Shown here in pieces: positions 8,746-17,985 of a stretch of 64,000 bases of DNA. How positions within the stretch are numbered: position 1 is the stretch's first letter; each line of letters starts with the position of its first letter. Origin of the DNA: Rhodococcus sp. Leaf247 (lineage in GTDB: Bacteria; Actinomycetota; Actinomycetes; Mycobacteriales; Mycobacteriaceae); contig NZ_LMRP01000001.1 in assembly GCF_001426185.1 (NCBI RefSeq), forward strand, positions 908,765-972,764. The letters run 5' to 3'. A model generated the notes under the pieces. It worked only from the letters and a program-made list of their open reading frames with translations. It had not been told where the DNA came from and made no database searches. The translations under genes were made by a program, and so were the position numbers.

Positions 8746-10218
8746 TCAGGTGATCGCGTCCGTGATGGGGCCGAGGGCGAAGTAGGCGACGAACAGCAGC
8801 GCGACGATGCCGAGAAGTGGGTGGACACTGCGGATCTTGCCGCGACCGATGGCCAGCACCACCCAGGTGATGAAACCGACGCCGATGCCGTTGGCGATGG
8901 AATACGTGAACGGCATGACGACGATGGTGAGGAACGCGGGAAGCGCGACATGGAATTTCGAGAAGTCGATGTCGGCGACCTGCCCGATCATCAGCGCTCC
9001 GACGACGACCAGCGCAGGCGCTGCCGCCTCGATGGGCACCACCGAGTACAGCGGAGTCAGGAACATCGCGGCGAGGAAGAGCACGCCGGTGACCACGTTG
9101 GCCAGACCGGTGCGCGCACCCTCGGCGATGCCGCCGGCGGATTCGACGAACACCGTGTTCGACGACGCCGAGCCCGCCCCGCCCGCCACGGCTCCGAGAC
9201 CCTCCACCACCAACGCCTTTCCGACGCCGGGAAGGGTGCCGTCCTTGTCGGCGAGACCCGCTTCCTTGCCCAGTCCGGTCATCGTTCCCATGGCGTCGAA
9301 GAAGTTCGCGAGGACGAGGGTGAACACCAGCAGGCTGGCCGCGAGAACACCGATGCGCGTGAACGCGCCGAGAAGATCGACGTTGCCGACAAGGGAGAGG
9401 TCCGGAAGTTCGAACACGACGTCCGGCAGGGAGGGGACGCTGAGGTTCCATCCCTTCGGGTTGACGCCTTGCGACGCACCGGTGTCGGTGAGCGCCTCGA
9501 CGATCGCGGCCACGACGGTGGTGACGACGATGCCGATGAGCAGGCCGCCGCGAACCCGACGTGCCACGAGGACACCCATGAGCAGCAACCCGAAGACGAA
9601 GGTCGCCGTCGGCCACGATGCGATCGACCCGTCGATACCCAGGCCGACGGGCACCGTCGTTCCGGCGACGTCGGGCACGCGACGGACGAATCCGGCGTCG
9701 ACGAGCCCGATGAGCGCGATGAAGGCACCGATTCCGGCCGCGATGGCGGCCTTGAGTTCCTTCGGTATCGCCTCGAACACCGCGGTGCGGAATCCCGTCA
9801 ACGCGAGCACCACGATGATGATGCCGTCGATGACGACCAGGCCCATGGCCTCGGCCCAGGTGACCTGCGGCGCGATGGTGACGGCGAGAAGAGTGTTGAT
9901 CCCGAGTCCCGCTGCGATCGCGAACGGGTAGTTGGCGATCACGCCGAACAGGATGCTCATGACGCCGGCGACGAGCGCTGTCACGGCGGCGACCTGGGGC
10001 ACCGGCAGGATGTCGCCCAGGACATCGGTCTTGGCTGCCGCGTCGTCGGGCGAGAAGCTGCCGAGGATCAGCGGATTGAGAACCACGATGTAGGCCATCG
10101 CCACGAAGGTGACGACACCGCCGCGTACTTCCGCCGACAGCGAGGATCCGCGTTCGGTGATCTTGAAGTACGAATCGACTCGCCGGAAGGAACCGGCGCG
10201 GGACAACGCTCGAGACAT
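8746..10218 (-). CDS. NCS2-family purine permease (AzgA-like)
   Basis: 490 residues, highly hydrophobic with ~12-14 membrane segments. The start VDSYFKITERGSSLSAEVRGGVVTF and the FVAMAYIVVLNPLIL segment are typical of the AzgA hypoxanthine/adenine/guanine proton symporters (NCS2, COG2252), as are AGLGINTLLAVTIAP and the SSNTVFVESAGGIAEGARTGLA loop that lines the substrate site. TAGTCT (minus strand, 10226-10231) is 7 nt before the ATG, indicating a leaderless message. Monocistronic, ending in a hairpin. Exact base specificity cannot be read from sequence. Confidence 0.92.
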   Translation of the reverse strand: MSRALSRAGSFRRVDSYFKITERGSSLSAEVRGGVVTFVAMAYIVVLNPLILGSFSPDDAAAKTDVLGDILPVPQVAAVTALVAGVMSILFGVIANYPFAIAAGLGINTLLAVTIAPQVTWAEAMGLVVIDGIIIVVLALTGFRTAVFEAIPKELKAAIAAGIGAFIALIGLVDAGFVRRVPDVAGTTVPVGLGIDGSIASWPTATFVFGLLLMGVLVARRVRGGLLIGIVVTTVVAAIVEALTDTGASQGVNPKGWNLSVPSLPDVVFELPDLSLVGNVDLLGAFTRIGVLAASLLVFTLVLANFFDAMGTMTGLGKEAGLADKDGTLPGVGKALVVEGLGAVAGGAGSASSNTVFVESAGGIAEGARTGLANVVTGVLFLAAMFLTPLYSVVPIEAAAPALVVVGALMIGQVADIDFSKFHVALPAFLTIVVMPFTYSIANGIGVGFITWVVLAIGRGKIRSVHPLLGIVALLFVAYFALGPITDAIT

Positions 10219-10280
10219 GAGGTGGAGACTAAAGCACGACCGGCGTCGGCGCCGTGTCGGCCGCGAGTAGCGTCAGCGCC

Positions 10281-10565
10281 GTGCCGACACAGCAGCATGC
10301 GACTCCCTCTCCCCCGCCCGGACTTCCGGCGCGATGGACCGATCCCGCACCGGTGCTCGCGGCCGGAACGGTCCTCTTCCTCGTCGCGGCGATCCTGTGC
10401 ACGGTCGTCGACTCCTGGTCGGGCGCTGCACCGACCTGCTGGGCGGGAACCGTGCTGGGCGCGTTGGGGTTCGGCCTCTTCGCCCTCCAGCGCCGCGCGG
10501 CTCGCAGCGGTCGGCGGACGGCTCAGAAGGGCCTCGTCGCACCCCCGGACGCCTCCGACGTGTGA
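10281..10565 (+). CDS. DUF2530 small membrane protein
   Basis: 94 residues from the GTG at 10281: a proline-rich cytoplasmic start, two transmembrane helices separated by the conserved WSGAAPTCWAG turn, then a basic tail. This matches DUF2530, a short actinobacterial inner-membrane family of unknown role. The GTG at 10254 gives 9 more residues but TAGCGT (10268-10273) lies 7 nt before 10281, favouring a leaderless start there. Divergent from the purine permease. Confidence 0.75.
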   Translation: MPTQQHATPSPPPGLPARWTDPAPVLAAGTVLFLVAAILCTVVDSWSGAAPTCWAGTVLGALGFGLFALQRRAARSGRRTAQKGLVAPPDASDV

Positions 10566-10681
10566 CCCGGGCTACACCGAAAGTGCCTCTGACGTGCGCA
10601 AACTCACCCCTGTCGAGGTTGAGTAACACGAACGTAACGTGGAGGATGGGTTATGTCAGATACGACATCCATTCAGCGTCA

Positions 10682-10837
10682 ATGTCCGGAGTGAACACCA
10701 CAGTGAAGTACGTCGAAAGTTTCCTCAACCGCCGCCGCCACGTTCGGGCCCTGCGCGATCTCTACGCGCGTGCCGACAACGTCGGTAGCCCCGCGATGCG
10801 TGACGAGCTCCTCGTCATCGCCCAGCGCGAGCGCTGA
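10682..10837 (+). CDS. Small conserved-looking protein, 51 residues
   Basis: An ATG at 10682 opens a 51-residue frame rich in arginine and charged helix-formers (KYVESFLNRRRHVRAL, SPAMRDELLVIAQRE). Third codon positions are strongly G/C, unlike the same frame upstream, and the last 23 nt overlap the convergent phosphatase gene. No family recognised. It could be a small basic cytoplasmic protein; a chance ORF remains possible. Confidence 0.5.
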   Translation: MSGVNTTVKYVESFLNRRRHVRALRDLYARADNVGSPAMRDELLVIAQRER

Positions 10838-11378
10838 TCAGCCTCAGCACAAGCACGATCCCCGCGGCGCCGAACGCCGCCCCGAGAGCCCACCCGGCGA
10901 CCACGTCGGTGAGCCAGTGGGCACCGAGGTAGACGCGGGAGAACCCGATGAGCAGCGATGCCGCCGTGACCACGGCGGCCGCTGCTCTCGTTCGTTTCCG
11001 GGGTAGGTCCATTCGCGCCAGGGCGCACACCACCGCGGCGGCGAACATCGCCGACATCATCGCGTGACCCGACGGGAACGAGAACGTCGAGATGTCGACG
11101 AGCCTCTCGGGAAGCGGAGGTCGGTCCCTGCGGAACGTGTACTTGAGCGCGTTCATCAGCCCCCACCCGAGGAGCATCGTCACCACCAGCGCGAGCGCAT
11201 GCGGCCTCGCGCCGCGGGTCACGAACCACACCGCGACAGCGATCGTGGCCAGGGCGACGCCCCCTGTGTTCCCGACCGTCGTGATCACCGTGACGATGTC
11301 CGTGACGACGGGGTCGCGGTGATCGACCATCCAGTCGAGCACCGCCTGATCGGGCCACCGTGCGGGCGCTGCAGCCAC
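10815..11378 (-). CDS. PAP2-superfamily membrane phosphatase
   Basis: 187 residues with five or six membrane helices. All three acid-phosphatase signatures are present: KYTFRRDRPP, FPSGHAM, and SRVYLGAHWLTDV, giving the catalytic Ser/His/Asp set that dephosphorylates lipid phosphates such as undecaprenyl pyrophosphate or phosphatidic acid. The GTG start follows directly on the TGA of the upstream ATPase gene (TGAGTG), so the two are translationally coupled. Confidence 0.9.
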   Translation of the reverse strand: MAAAPARWPDQAVLDWMVDHRDPVVTDIVTVITTVGNTGGVALATIAVAVWFVTRGARPHALALVVTMLLGWGLMNALKYTFRRDRPPLPERLVDISTFSFPSGHAMMSAMFAAAVVCALARMDLPRKRTRAAAAVVTAASLLIGFSRVYLGAHWLTDVVAGWALGAAFGAAGIVLVLRLISARAGR

Positions 11379-14225
11379 TCAGATCACGCTCCCCGACAGA
11401 TGAAGGACACCGTCGTCGGTGATCCAGAACGGCACGTCGCGCGTCACGGCGACGATTCCCTCGCACCGCACGGTCAGCCGATCGTGGAGTTCGACGACAT
11501 CCGGCACGGGCCAGGTGACCGCGGCCCGCATCGCGGCCAGCAACGGGTGGTCGTCCACGACGACGGTCACGCCGCTCGACACCACGTCGACGGTCAGCAC
11601 CGACGACGCGGTCTCGACGTCGAGGAGATCGGCGAGTGCATCGGCGGTCTCGAGCGACCCCATCACCGCCCGATCGGGGGGAATCACCGCGATCCACTTG
11701 GCGTGATCCAGCACGACGACGCGGCTCGGATCGACCACGGTCCCCGACAGGGTCCGTACCGCGTCGGGCGGGTCGACGTCGCGAACGTCCAGCCGAGAGG
11801 ACGCGGCGGCAGCGGCGAGCACGCGGTGAGCGGTGACGGCCACGGCGGGTGACACCGACCGCTCGGGATCGGCCGCCGCCGTCAGGATGTCGGTCGCGGT
11901 GTCCGCGTCGTCGACATCGACACCCGCGAGGGCCGACCGGAACTCGGGTGCGTGAGGATGATCGACCGGGTCGAGCAGCCCCGTGAACGTCGAGTCCTCC
12001 GGCAGTCGCAGCAACCCCAGCGGTGTCCCCTGCAGTCGCGCGTGTCGACGCAACCACCACGGGGTGTAGCCCGCGCGATCCCGCAGAGCAGCGGCCGTCT
12101 CGGGACGATCTACGAGGAGGGTGAGCGCCTGTGCCCACCGCGACTCGTCGACCAGGTCGAGGTCCCGTACCGCGATCAGGGCCGTCGGTTCCGCGGAGTG
12201 CTCGGACGATCCTGTGACACTGTCCCACCACCCGCTCTCGTCGTCGAGATCGTGGTCGGGCCCCGTCGGCTCGTCGTCGACGACTGTTCCGAACGTCCAC
12301 CCGACGCCGACGACTCGCAGGGCGTCGGAACCGTACTGTTGCACAACCGAATCGGCCACCACACCGAACGGGTGATCCGACACCATCACCGCGAGCAGGG
12401 GTGATGCGGGCAGCACCAATTCGTCCGCGGCCCGTGCGTCACCGTCGGACGACGCCAGGGGCAGCGCTCCGAGACCGGGAGCTGTGTCGGTGCCGCCGAC
12501 GGCGCCGGCGACTGTGAGGACCTGGTGCACGAGGTCGTCATCGACGTGGTCCGGATCCTCGAGCATGGCTGCCAACGCAGGATCCGCGAGCAGATCGGCC
12601 GGCCGCACGGTCTGTGCGCCGAGCCGCTGCAGGAGCGGATGCGCCGCGTCCGGGTGCACGACGCGTGCCCAGCCGATCGGACCGAGGTCGACTCCGTCCA
12701 CCAGCAGCACCGTGCGAGGACCGGTGACGGTTCGGCCGTCGGTCAGCGGAACCGGCAGTGCCGCACACTCGTCCGCGTCGGCCGTGTCGTGCACGACGTC
12801 CGCCAGTGCGCCGTAGATGCGACGCCACCACTGCGGCGGCTTCGACAGTCCCGACAACGCCTCGACGACCGCGGCCAGGCCCAGACGTCGGGATCCGACC
12901 GAGATCAGCGCCCGGGTTCCGGATCGATCCGAGGCGTCGGCAGCGACGAGTCCCGGCACGACGTCGGCGAGGAGGTCTGCGAACTCGGTCGAGATCGATT
13001 CCAGCACAGCGGCATCAGCGGGCCTGACAGGCTTTCCGACGGCTGTCGGCACCCAGGCGGTGGCCTCGAGGTCGTCGATGACGGCCGCGCGGAGCTCCTC
13101 GTCGACGCCGGACGCCGGCAGACCCGGAACCGGCACCGCCGCAGTGCGATCCGCTGCGGGAAGTTCGGCTACCAGGTCGCCGTAACCCGTGGCCACCGTG
13201 GACAGATCCGCGCCGGGAAGAACCCGACGACGATCCGGTTGCAGCGGCACGTCCGCGACCACCAGCAGCGGAAGAGTCAGCACCTCGTCGGATCTCGTCG
13301 GGGCGCGCAGGACGTCGCGGCGGACCGGGGACGGCTCGCCCCCGACGAGCGGCAGGAACCACCGAGCGCACGGGGCGTCGCCGCGCCACCACCGGTCGGC
13401 GCCGATCCGCACCTCGGTCCACGATCCCGGACCGGGCGCCGTCGATCGCGTGATGTCCTTGTCGTGCAGGGATATCGAGGCCAGCGCATCCAGCTCGAGG
13501 AGGAGATCGACGGCCTCACGCTCGGCCGCCTCGACCACTCCCGCCGCGTCACCGACTCCGTTCAGGACGATCTCGGTGTCCCAGCCGTCGGCAGGTACCT
13601 CGTCGAGTGGCCACGGCAGTCGCAGTACGGGCGCGCCCACCGCCGGCTCGGGCAGACCTCGCGCCTGAAGTTCCGTGCGGGTCCGGGCTGCGTCGAACAC
13701 GATCGACCCTGTCGTCGACCGGATCTCGATGCGGTCGGACAGTGCCCGGACGGACGTGAAGCCGACGCCGTATCGGCCGATCGACCCGCCGTCCTTGTCC
13801 GACGCACGCAGCGCCGAGAGCGCCTGCACACCCGAGACCGTCAGGGGCGCACCGACATTGGCGATACGGAGCGTCGTACCGTCGTGCCGGATCGACAGGC
13901 GACCGTCGACTCCCGCGCGGGACGCCGCATCGGCAGCGTTCTGCGCCAACTCCGTGACGACGCGGTCGCGGTACCCGCCGGCCACCAGGTCCGCTTCGGT
14001 GGCCGCATCCTCACGCAGGCGGGTGGGAGACGACTCCCACGCCGCGAGAACCGACTCGCGAAGTGCAGCGGTCCCGAACGGGTCCGCTAGTCCGCCGACG
14101 ACGACCCCGCGTCGGACTCGGCAGCGTCGGGAGTGGGGACGGTCTCGAGTGCACCGTCGTCGTACGCCGCGTAGGCGGGCGAACCAGCACCCGTCGGGCC
14201 CTCGGTGTCCGAATGGGCTCCGCAT
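11379..14225 (-). CDS. Sacsin/Hsp90-like GHKL ATPase; start codon unresolved
   Basis: A ~900-residue protein with an N-terminal GHKL/HATPase fold: VTELAQNAADAASRAG (ATP-lid Asn/Asp helix), IGRYGVGFTSVRALSDRIEI (glycine-rich lid), and WDTEIVL. Rhodococcal and mycobacterial homologues are annotated as Hsp90-like or sacsin-like ATP-binding proteins of unknown role. Family members start around DPFGTAALRESVLAAW, which begins at 14084 here, but there is no ATG, GTG, TTG or CTG in frame from 14225 down to about 14018. The given 5' end is simply the nearest in-frame ATG, lying 139 nt inside DUF3027. Real initiation may be non-canonical, or by frameshift from DUF3027. Next start downstream is the GTG at 13985, which would cut into the conserved domain. 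Confidence 0.8.
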   Translation of the reverse strand: MRSPFGHRGPDGCWFARLRGVRRRCTRDRPHSRRCRVRRGVVVGGLADPFGTAALRESVLAAWESSPTRLREDAATEADLVAGGYRDRVVTELAQNAADAASRAGVDGRLSIRHDGTTLRIANVGAPLTVSGVQALSALRASDKDGGSIGRYGVGFTSVRALSDRIEIRSTTGSIVFDAARTRTELQARGLPEPAVGAPVLRLPWPLDEVPADGWDTEIVLNGVGDAAGVVEAAEREAVDLLLELDALASISLHDKDITRSTAPGPGSWTEVRIGADRWWRGDAPCARWFLPLVGGEPSPVRRDVLRAPTRSDEVLTLPLLVVADVPLQPDRRRVLPGADLSTVATGYGDLVAELPAADRTAAVPVPGLPASGVDEELRAAVIDDLEATAWVPTAVGKPVRPADAAVLESISTEFADLLADVVPGLVAADASDRSGTRALISVGSRRLGLAAVVEALSGLSKPPQWWRRIYGALADVVHDTADADECAALPVPLTDGRTVTGPRTVLLVDGVDLGPIGWARVVHPDAAHPLLQRLGAQTVRPADLLADPALAAMLEDPDHVDDDLVHQVLTVAGAVGGTDTAPGLGALPLASSDGDARAADELVLPASPLLAVMVSDHPFGVVADSVVQQYGSDALRVVGVGWTFGTVVDDEPTGPDHDLDDESGWWDSVTGSSEHSAEPTALIAVRDLDLVDESRWAQALTLLVDRPETAAALRDRAGYTPWWLRRHARLQGTPLGLLRLPEDSTFTGLLDPVDHPHAPEFRSALAGVDVDDADTATDILTAAADPERSVSPAVAVTAHRVLAAAAASSRLDVRDVDPPDAVRTLSGTVVDPSRVVVLDHAKWIAVIPPDRAVMGSLETADALADLLDVETASSVLTVDVVSSGVTVVVDDHPLLAAMRAAVTWPVPDVVELHDRLTVRCEGIVAVTRDVPFWITDDGVLHLSGSVI

Positions 14226-14869
14226 CCGTAGGACGCGTGGACGACGCGGCCGTCGGCAGCCAACTCGTTGCCGCAGACACCGAACGCCGCACTGAGCGAG
14301 CCCTGCAGAGCCAGGTAGAAGCCACACGTCACGCAGGTGCCGGGTGCGGCCTTGGCCATCGGGGCATCGGGACCGAAGTCGCCCTCCGCCCATCGCTCCG
14401 CAGCCTCGAGCCGACCCTCGCGGCTCATGACCTGCTTGCGGCCCAGGCCGAGTTCGAGCGCGACGTCGTCGACCGCGGGATCGCCGGTGGCCAGGTATCC
14501 GGGCACCAGACGCACGTCGTCGTGACGAGGAGGGAGCAGATCGCCGGGCGCCAGATCGCCGGGACGAATCCGTTCGTCCCAGGGGACCCAGGTGGGGGCG
14601 ACCAGCGCGTCGGGGCCGGGCAGGAGAGCAAGCTCACTGATGGTCACGGACTCGGCGCCGGGGTGGGCGGCGACGACGACAGCCCACTGCCAGCCGCGGT
14701 AACCGGGCAGGTCGGCGGCGAAACGGTGGATCGCGGCGGAGTCGTCGACGGCCTCGACACCGAGGTGGTCACCGACAGCGCCCTCGTCCGTTTCGACGAC
14801 GGCGGCACGCGCCACCTCGGTTGCTCCGGCCAGAAGCGGGCGGATCTCGGTCACGGAAGGGGCACTCAC
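14087..14869 (-). CDS. DUF3027 family protein
   Basis: 260 residues from the GTG at 14869 (ATG 14887 is an alternative). The segment VPWDERIRPGDLAPGDLLPP and the cysteine/histidine array CVTCGFYLAL ... GVCGNEL ... VHASYGCGAHS are the DUF3027 hallmarks and look like a metal-binding knuckle. Function unknown; conserved in Actinobacteria next to an Hsp90-like ATPase gene, hinting at a joint role. CAAAAT lies 6 nt before the GTG, a weak leaderless -10. The stop codon TAG (14087-14089) falls inside the region where the ATPase homology begins. Confidence 0.85.
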   Translation of the reverse strand: MSAPSVTEIRPLLAGATEVARAAVVETDEGAVGDHLGVEAVDDSAAIHRFAADLPGYRGWQWAVVVAAHPGAESVTISELALLPGPDALVAPTWVPWDERIRPGDLAPGDLLPPRHDDVRLVPGYLATGDPAVDDVALELGLGRKQVMSREGRLEAAERWAEGDFGPDAPMAKAAPGTCVTCGFYLALQGSLSAAFGVCGNELAADGRVVHASYGCGAHSDTEGPTGAGSPAYAAYDDGALETVPTPDAAESDAGSSSAD

Positions 14870-14964
14870 ACCTCTATTTTGCAGCATCACCCCGCTGCGC
14901 GCGCCCACTGGGCCGTACAGCGCGGGGACCGACGGCGTAGCGGGTGGGCTGACAGGATGAGCGG

Positions 14965-15795
14965 ATGCGCCCCGGTCGAGCCGTCCACGGTCCGTTACTG
15001 ATCGCGCTGATCACCGGCGCCGCACTCGTCGTCGGGTGCGCCGGTGATCCCGACGCCGTCTCGACTCCGGCGGACGCGACGCTCGACGTGCGGATCGTCT
15101 CGACCCGCCCGCACGATCCGTCCGCCTTCACGCAGGGACTCGAAGTGGACGGGAATCGGCTGCTCGAGGGCACCGGGCGCTCCGGCCGATCGAGGGTGAC
15201 GGCGTCCGACCTCGCGACCGGCGCGCCGCTGGCCTCCGTCGACCTGCCCGCACCGCTGTTCGGCGAGGGACTGACGGTCGCCGGGGACACTCTGTGGCAG
15301 CTGACGTGGCAGGACGGTGTCGCCGTGGCCCGCGACCCCGACACTCTGCAGGAGGTCCGGCGCGTGAGCTACGAGGGCGAGGGATGGGGACTGTGCTTCG
15401 ACGGCAGCTCGCTGGTGATGAGCGACGGGACGGACACGCTGACGTTCCGTGACCCGGTCACGTTCGAGCCCACCGGCTCCGTCCGCGTCCGCGACGACGG
15501 ACAGGCGGTCGAGGAGATCAACGAGCTCGAATGCACACCCGACGGTGTGTACGCCAACATCTGGAAGACCGACGAGATCGTCCGGATCGACCCTGCGAGC
15601 GGAACGGTGACCGCGGTGATCGACGCGTCGCCGCTGCGCGCGGCACTCGAGGACAGCGGCGCGGACACGTCGGGAATCGACGTGTTGAACGGGATCGCCG
15701 CCGTTCCCGACACCGATCGCTTCCTCGTGACGGGGAAGCTGTGGCCGACGCTGTTCGAGGTGGAGTTCGTGCCCCGCGACGCGGATGCGCCGTGA
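14965..15795 (+). CDS. Glutaminyl-peptide cyclotransferase-type beta-propeller lipoprotein
   Basis: 276 residues. The signal peptide ends in a lipobox (LVVGC, Cys ~25), so it is an exported lipoprotein. The remainder is the five-bladed propeller of plant/bacterial-type glutamine cyclotransferases: RPHDPSAFTQGLEV, GEGWGLCFDG, MSDGTDTLTF, EINELE, ANIWKTDEIVRIDP and DVLNGIA. These enzymes form N-terminal pyroglutamate on exported peptides. ATG at 14965; CAGGAT lies 6 nt before it. Divergent from DUF3027, followed by an MFS gene whose start is only 37 bp beyond its stop. Confidence 0.9.
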   Translation: MRPGRAVHGPLLIALITGAALVVGCAGDPDAVSTPADATLDVRIVSTRPHDPSAFTQGLEVDGNRLLEGTGRSGRSRVTASDLATGAPLASVDLPAPLFGEGLTVAGDTLWQLTWQDGVAVARDPDTLQEVRRVSYEGEGWGLCFDGSSLVMSDGTDTLTFRDPVTFEPTGSVRVRDDGQAVEEINELECTPDGVYANIWKTDEIVRIDPASGTVTAVIDASPLRAALEDSGADTSGIDVLNGIAAVPDTDRFLVTGKLWPTLFEVEFVPRDADAP

Positions 15796-15832
15796 GTCCA
15801 CCGCACAACCGCGCGTAGGGGACAATGAACGT

Positions 15833-17476
15833 GTGACAGGTCCGGAGAATTCGCGCCATCCGGGTTGGGACAACTACTCGCCGTCCGAGCGACTCCCCCC
15901 ACGGCGATCACCGCTGCCCCCACTGCATCCGGTCGACGGCTCCGACGACGTCTCGGCTGCGCATGATGCGCACGCGACGACAGCGGGACCTGCGACCCCG
16001 GATCCCGGACCCCGGCGCCCCCGCGTTCCTCGCAAGCTGACCGTCACGCGTGTCGCTGCGATGCGCGGCCGGGAGATCACCGGCAAGGGCATCGCGACGT
16101 TCCGGCGGGCGGCGACGGCGGACGGCGCGGACAAGTCCGGCCTGACCGCCCTGACCTACGCGACGATGGCCAACTTCGCTTCGGACGCCGCCATGGCCGT
16201 CGCGCTGGCGAACACGTTGTTCTTCTCGGCTGCGACGGGCGAGGACAAGACCAAGGTCGCGCTGTACCTCGTCATCACCATCGCCCCGTTCGCGGTGATC
16301 GCGCCGTTGATCGGGCCGATGCTCGACCGCCTCCAGCACGGCAGGCGCATCGCGCTGGCCGCGTCGTTCGTGCTGCGCGCGGTTCTCGCGGTCGTGCTGG
16401 TCTTCAACTTCGACAGTTGGCTGCTGTACCCGGCAGCGCTGGGGATGATGGTCCTCAGCAAGTCGTTCTCCGTCCTCAAGTCCGCTGTCACACCGAGGGT
16501 TCTCCCACCCGACATCGACCTGGTGCGGGTCAATTCCCGCCTCACCGTCTTCGGCCTACTCGGTGGCACCATCTCCGCCGGCGCCGTGGCGGCAGCCATC
16601 GCGTACGCGCTGGGATCGGCCGGCGCCCTGTGGTTCACGTTCGCCGTCACCCTGTTCGGCGCCTACCTGTCGATGCGCATCCCGTCGTGGGTCGAGGTGA
16701 CGGAAGGCGAGGTGCCGGCCACTCTCGGGTATCACGCGGATGCCACCACCGATGCGATCGGCGTCGTCCCCGCGCCGAGCAAGCGCCGCCAGCCCCTCGG
16801 TCGCGACGTCCTGACCGGCCTGTGGGGTAACGGGACGATCCGCGTCCTCACCGGTTTCCTGACGCTCTACGTCGCCTTCGTCGCCAAGTCGCGCACGGAG
16901 CACGAACCTCTGCAGCAGGCGTTGATGTTGGCGTTGGTGGGCGCGGCCGCCGGTCTGGGCAACTTCGGCGGCAACGCGGCCGGCGCGCGCATCGCGCTGG
17001 GGCGGCCCTCCCTGCTGGTGCTGCGCAGCACCTTCGCCGTCACGGCGGTAGCCGTCGTCGCCGCCGTCACCGACAGCCTGCTGACCGCCGCCCTGGCCGC
17101 TCTGGTCGCGTCCGGCGCGAGTGCGCTGGCCAAGGTGTCGCTGGATGCGTCCCTGCAGAACGACCTGCCTCCCGAGTCGATCGCGTCGGGCTTCGGGCGC
17201 AGTGAGACCGTGTTGCAGCTCAGCTGGGTCATCGGCGGAACTCTGGGAGTGCTTCTCCCCACCGAGTACTGGCTGGGTTTCACGGTGGTGTCGGTCATCC
17301 TTACGATCGGCCTGGTGCAGACATTCGTGACCTACCGGGGTGGATCACTTCTTCCCGGCTTCGGCGGCAACAGACCGGTCCGAGCCGAACAGGAGGTCGC
17401 GGGTAGTCGACGGCGCACCCCGACCGGCCGGATCCCGAGAGTCGACACCCCCACCACGAAGGACGCAGCTCTGTGA
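15833..17476 (+). CDS. MFS transporter with long proline-rich cytoplasmic N-terminus
   Basis: 547 residues from the GTG at 15833. Residues 1-85 are polar and proline-rich; 12 membrane helices follow, including LIGPMLDRLQHGRRIAL, the signature loop between TM2 and TM3. Members in mycobacteria are unassigned MFS proteins. GACAAT lies 6 nt before the GTG (leaderless). A frame extending to 15785 overlaps the cyclotransferase and is not needed. Its stop overlaps the next gene as GTGA, so DUF2771 is translationally coupled to it. Confidence 0.88.
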   Translation: MTGPENSRHPGWDNYSPSERLPPRRSPLPPLHPVDGSDDVSAAHDAHATTAGPATPDPGPRRPRVPRKLTVTRVAAMRGREITGKGIATFRRAATADGADKSGLTALTYATMANFASDAAMAVALANTLFFSAATGEDKTKVALYLVITIAPFAVIAPLIGPMLDRLQHGRRIALAASFVLRAVLAVVLVFNFDSWLLYPAALGMMVLSKSFSVLKSAVTPRVLPPDIDLVRVNSRLTVFGLLGGTISAGAVAAAIAYALGSAGALWFTFAVTLFGAYLSMRIPSWVEVTEGEVPATLGYHADATTDAIGVVPAPSKRRQPLGRDVLTGLWGNGTIRVLTGFLTLYVAFVAKSRTEHEPLQQALMLALVGAAAGLGNFGGNAAGARIALGRPSLLVLRSTFAVTAVAVVAAVTDSLLTAALAALVASGASALAKVSLDASLQNDLPPESIASGFGRSETVLQLSWVIGGTLGVLLPTEYWLGFTVVSVILTIGLVQTFVTYRGGSLLPGFGGNRPVRAEQEVAGSRRRTPTGRIPRVDTPTTKDAAL

Positions 17477-17985
17477 CGCGACGGACCCTGATCGCACTCT
17501 CGGCGCTGGTCGCGGTCGTCGGCGTCGCCTTCGTCCTGGTGGTGGGCAACGCGATCCTGAGCGCTCCCGAGGAGCCGCCCCGGGTCAGCGCCTTCGCCGA
17601 CGGCCGGTACGAGGAAGTGGAGCCGTTCCGGTACTGCCCCGTCCAGGAACCGTTGTGCGACTACGAGGGCACGACCGCCTCGCTCCCGGTCCGCGAGGGG
17701 TACCCGCTGCAGCTCTCGCTGCCGGGCGCCATCTCGGAGAACCCGTGGGGATTCGCCAGCGTCTACGCCGACGAGGCCACCGGCACCGTCGTCGAAGCGG
17801 ACGAGTACTACGCACCGGGCAGCCGCAACACCCTGACGGTGCCCGCGGTGAACGACGACGGGCTCACCCTGATCGGCGTCGAGATCCGGCTGCCGTCGGG
17901 CGTCATCGACGTCGACACCGATCAGGAAGAGATCGTCAGCCACGCGATCTGGTCCATCGCGACGACACCCGAGCTCGACAGCTAG
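17473..17985 (+). CDS. DUF2771 family exported or membrane-anchored protein
   Basis: 170 residues, with an N-terminal membrane segment or signal ([24 protein letters not shown]) and a beta-rich domain carrying [11 protein letters not shown], a conserved cysteine pair. DUF2771 is an actinobacterial extracytoplasmic family of unknown function, usually encoded after an MFS gene as here. GTG start overlaps the MFS stop by 4 nt. The last codons and stop lie in a perfect palindrome shared with the convergent cold-shock gene. Confidence 0.85.
   Translation: MTRRTLIALSALVAVVGVAFVLVVGNAILSAPEEPPRVSAFADGRYEEVEPFRYCPVQEPLCDYEGTTASLPVREGYPLQLSLPGAISENPWGFASVYADEATGTVVEADEYYAPGSRNTLTVPAVNDDGLTLIGVEIRLPSGVIDVDTDQEEIVSHAIWSIATTPELDS

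Noticed and set aside
8602-10626. A 674-codon plus-strand frame rich in Asp, Glu, His and Arg
   Set aside because: Antisense to the purine permease; low-complexity charged sequence is the usual mirror of a hydrophobic gene.
11436-14225. Long plus-strand frames opposite the ATPase gene, and MRSPFGHRGPD... as its true N-terminus
   Set aside because: The plus frames have no recognisable domain. The extra N-terminal 45 residues of the ATPase frame are Arg-rich shadow of DUF3027 and are not family-like, so the 14225 ATG is only a formal boundary.
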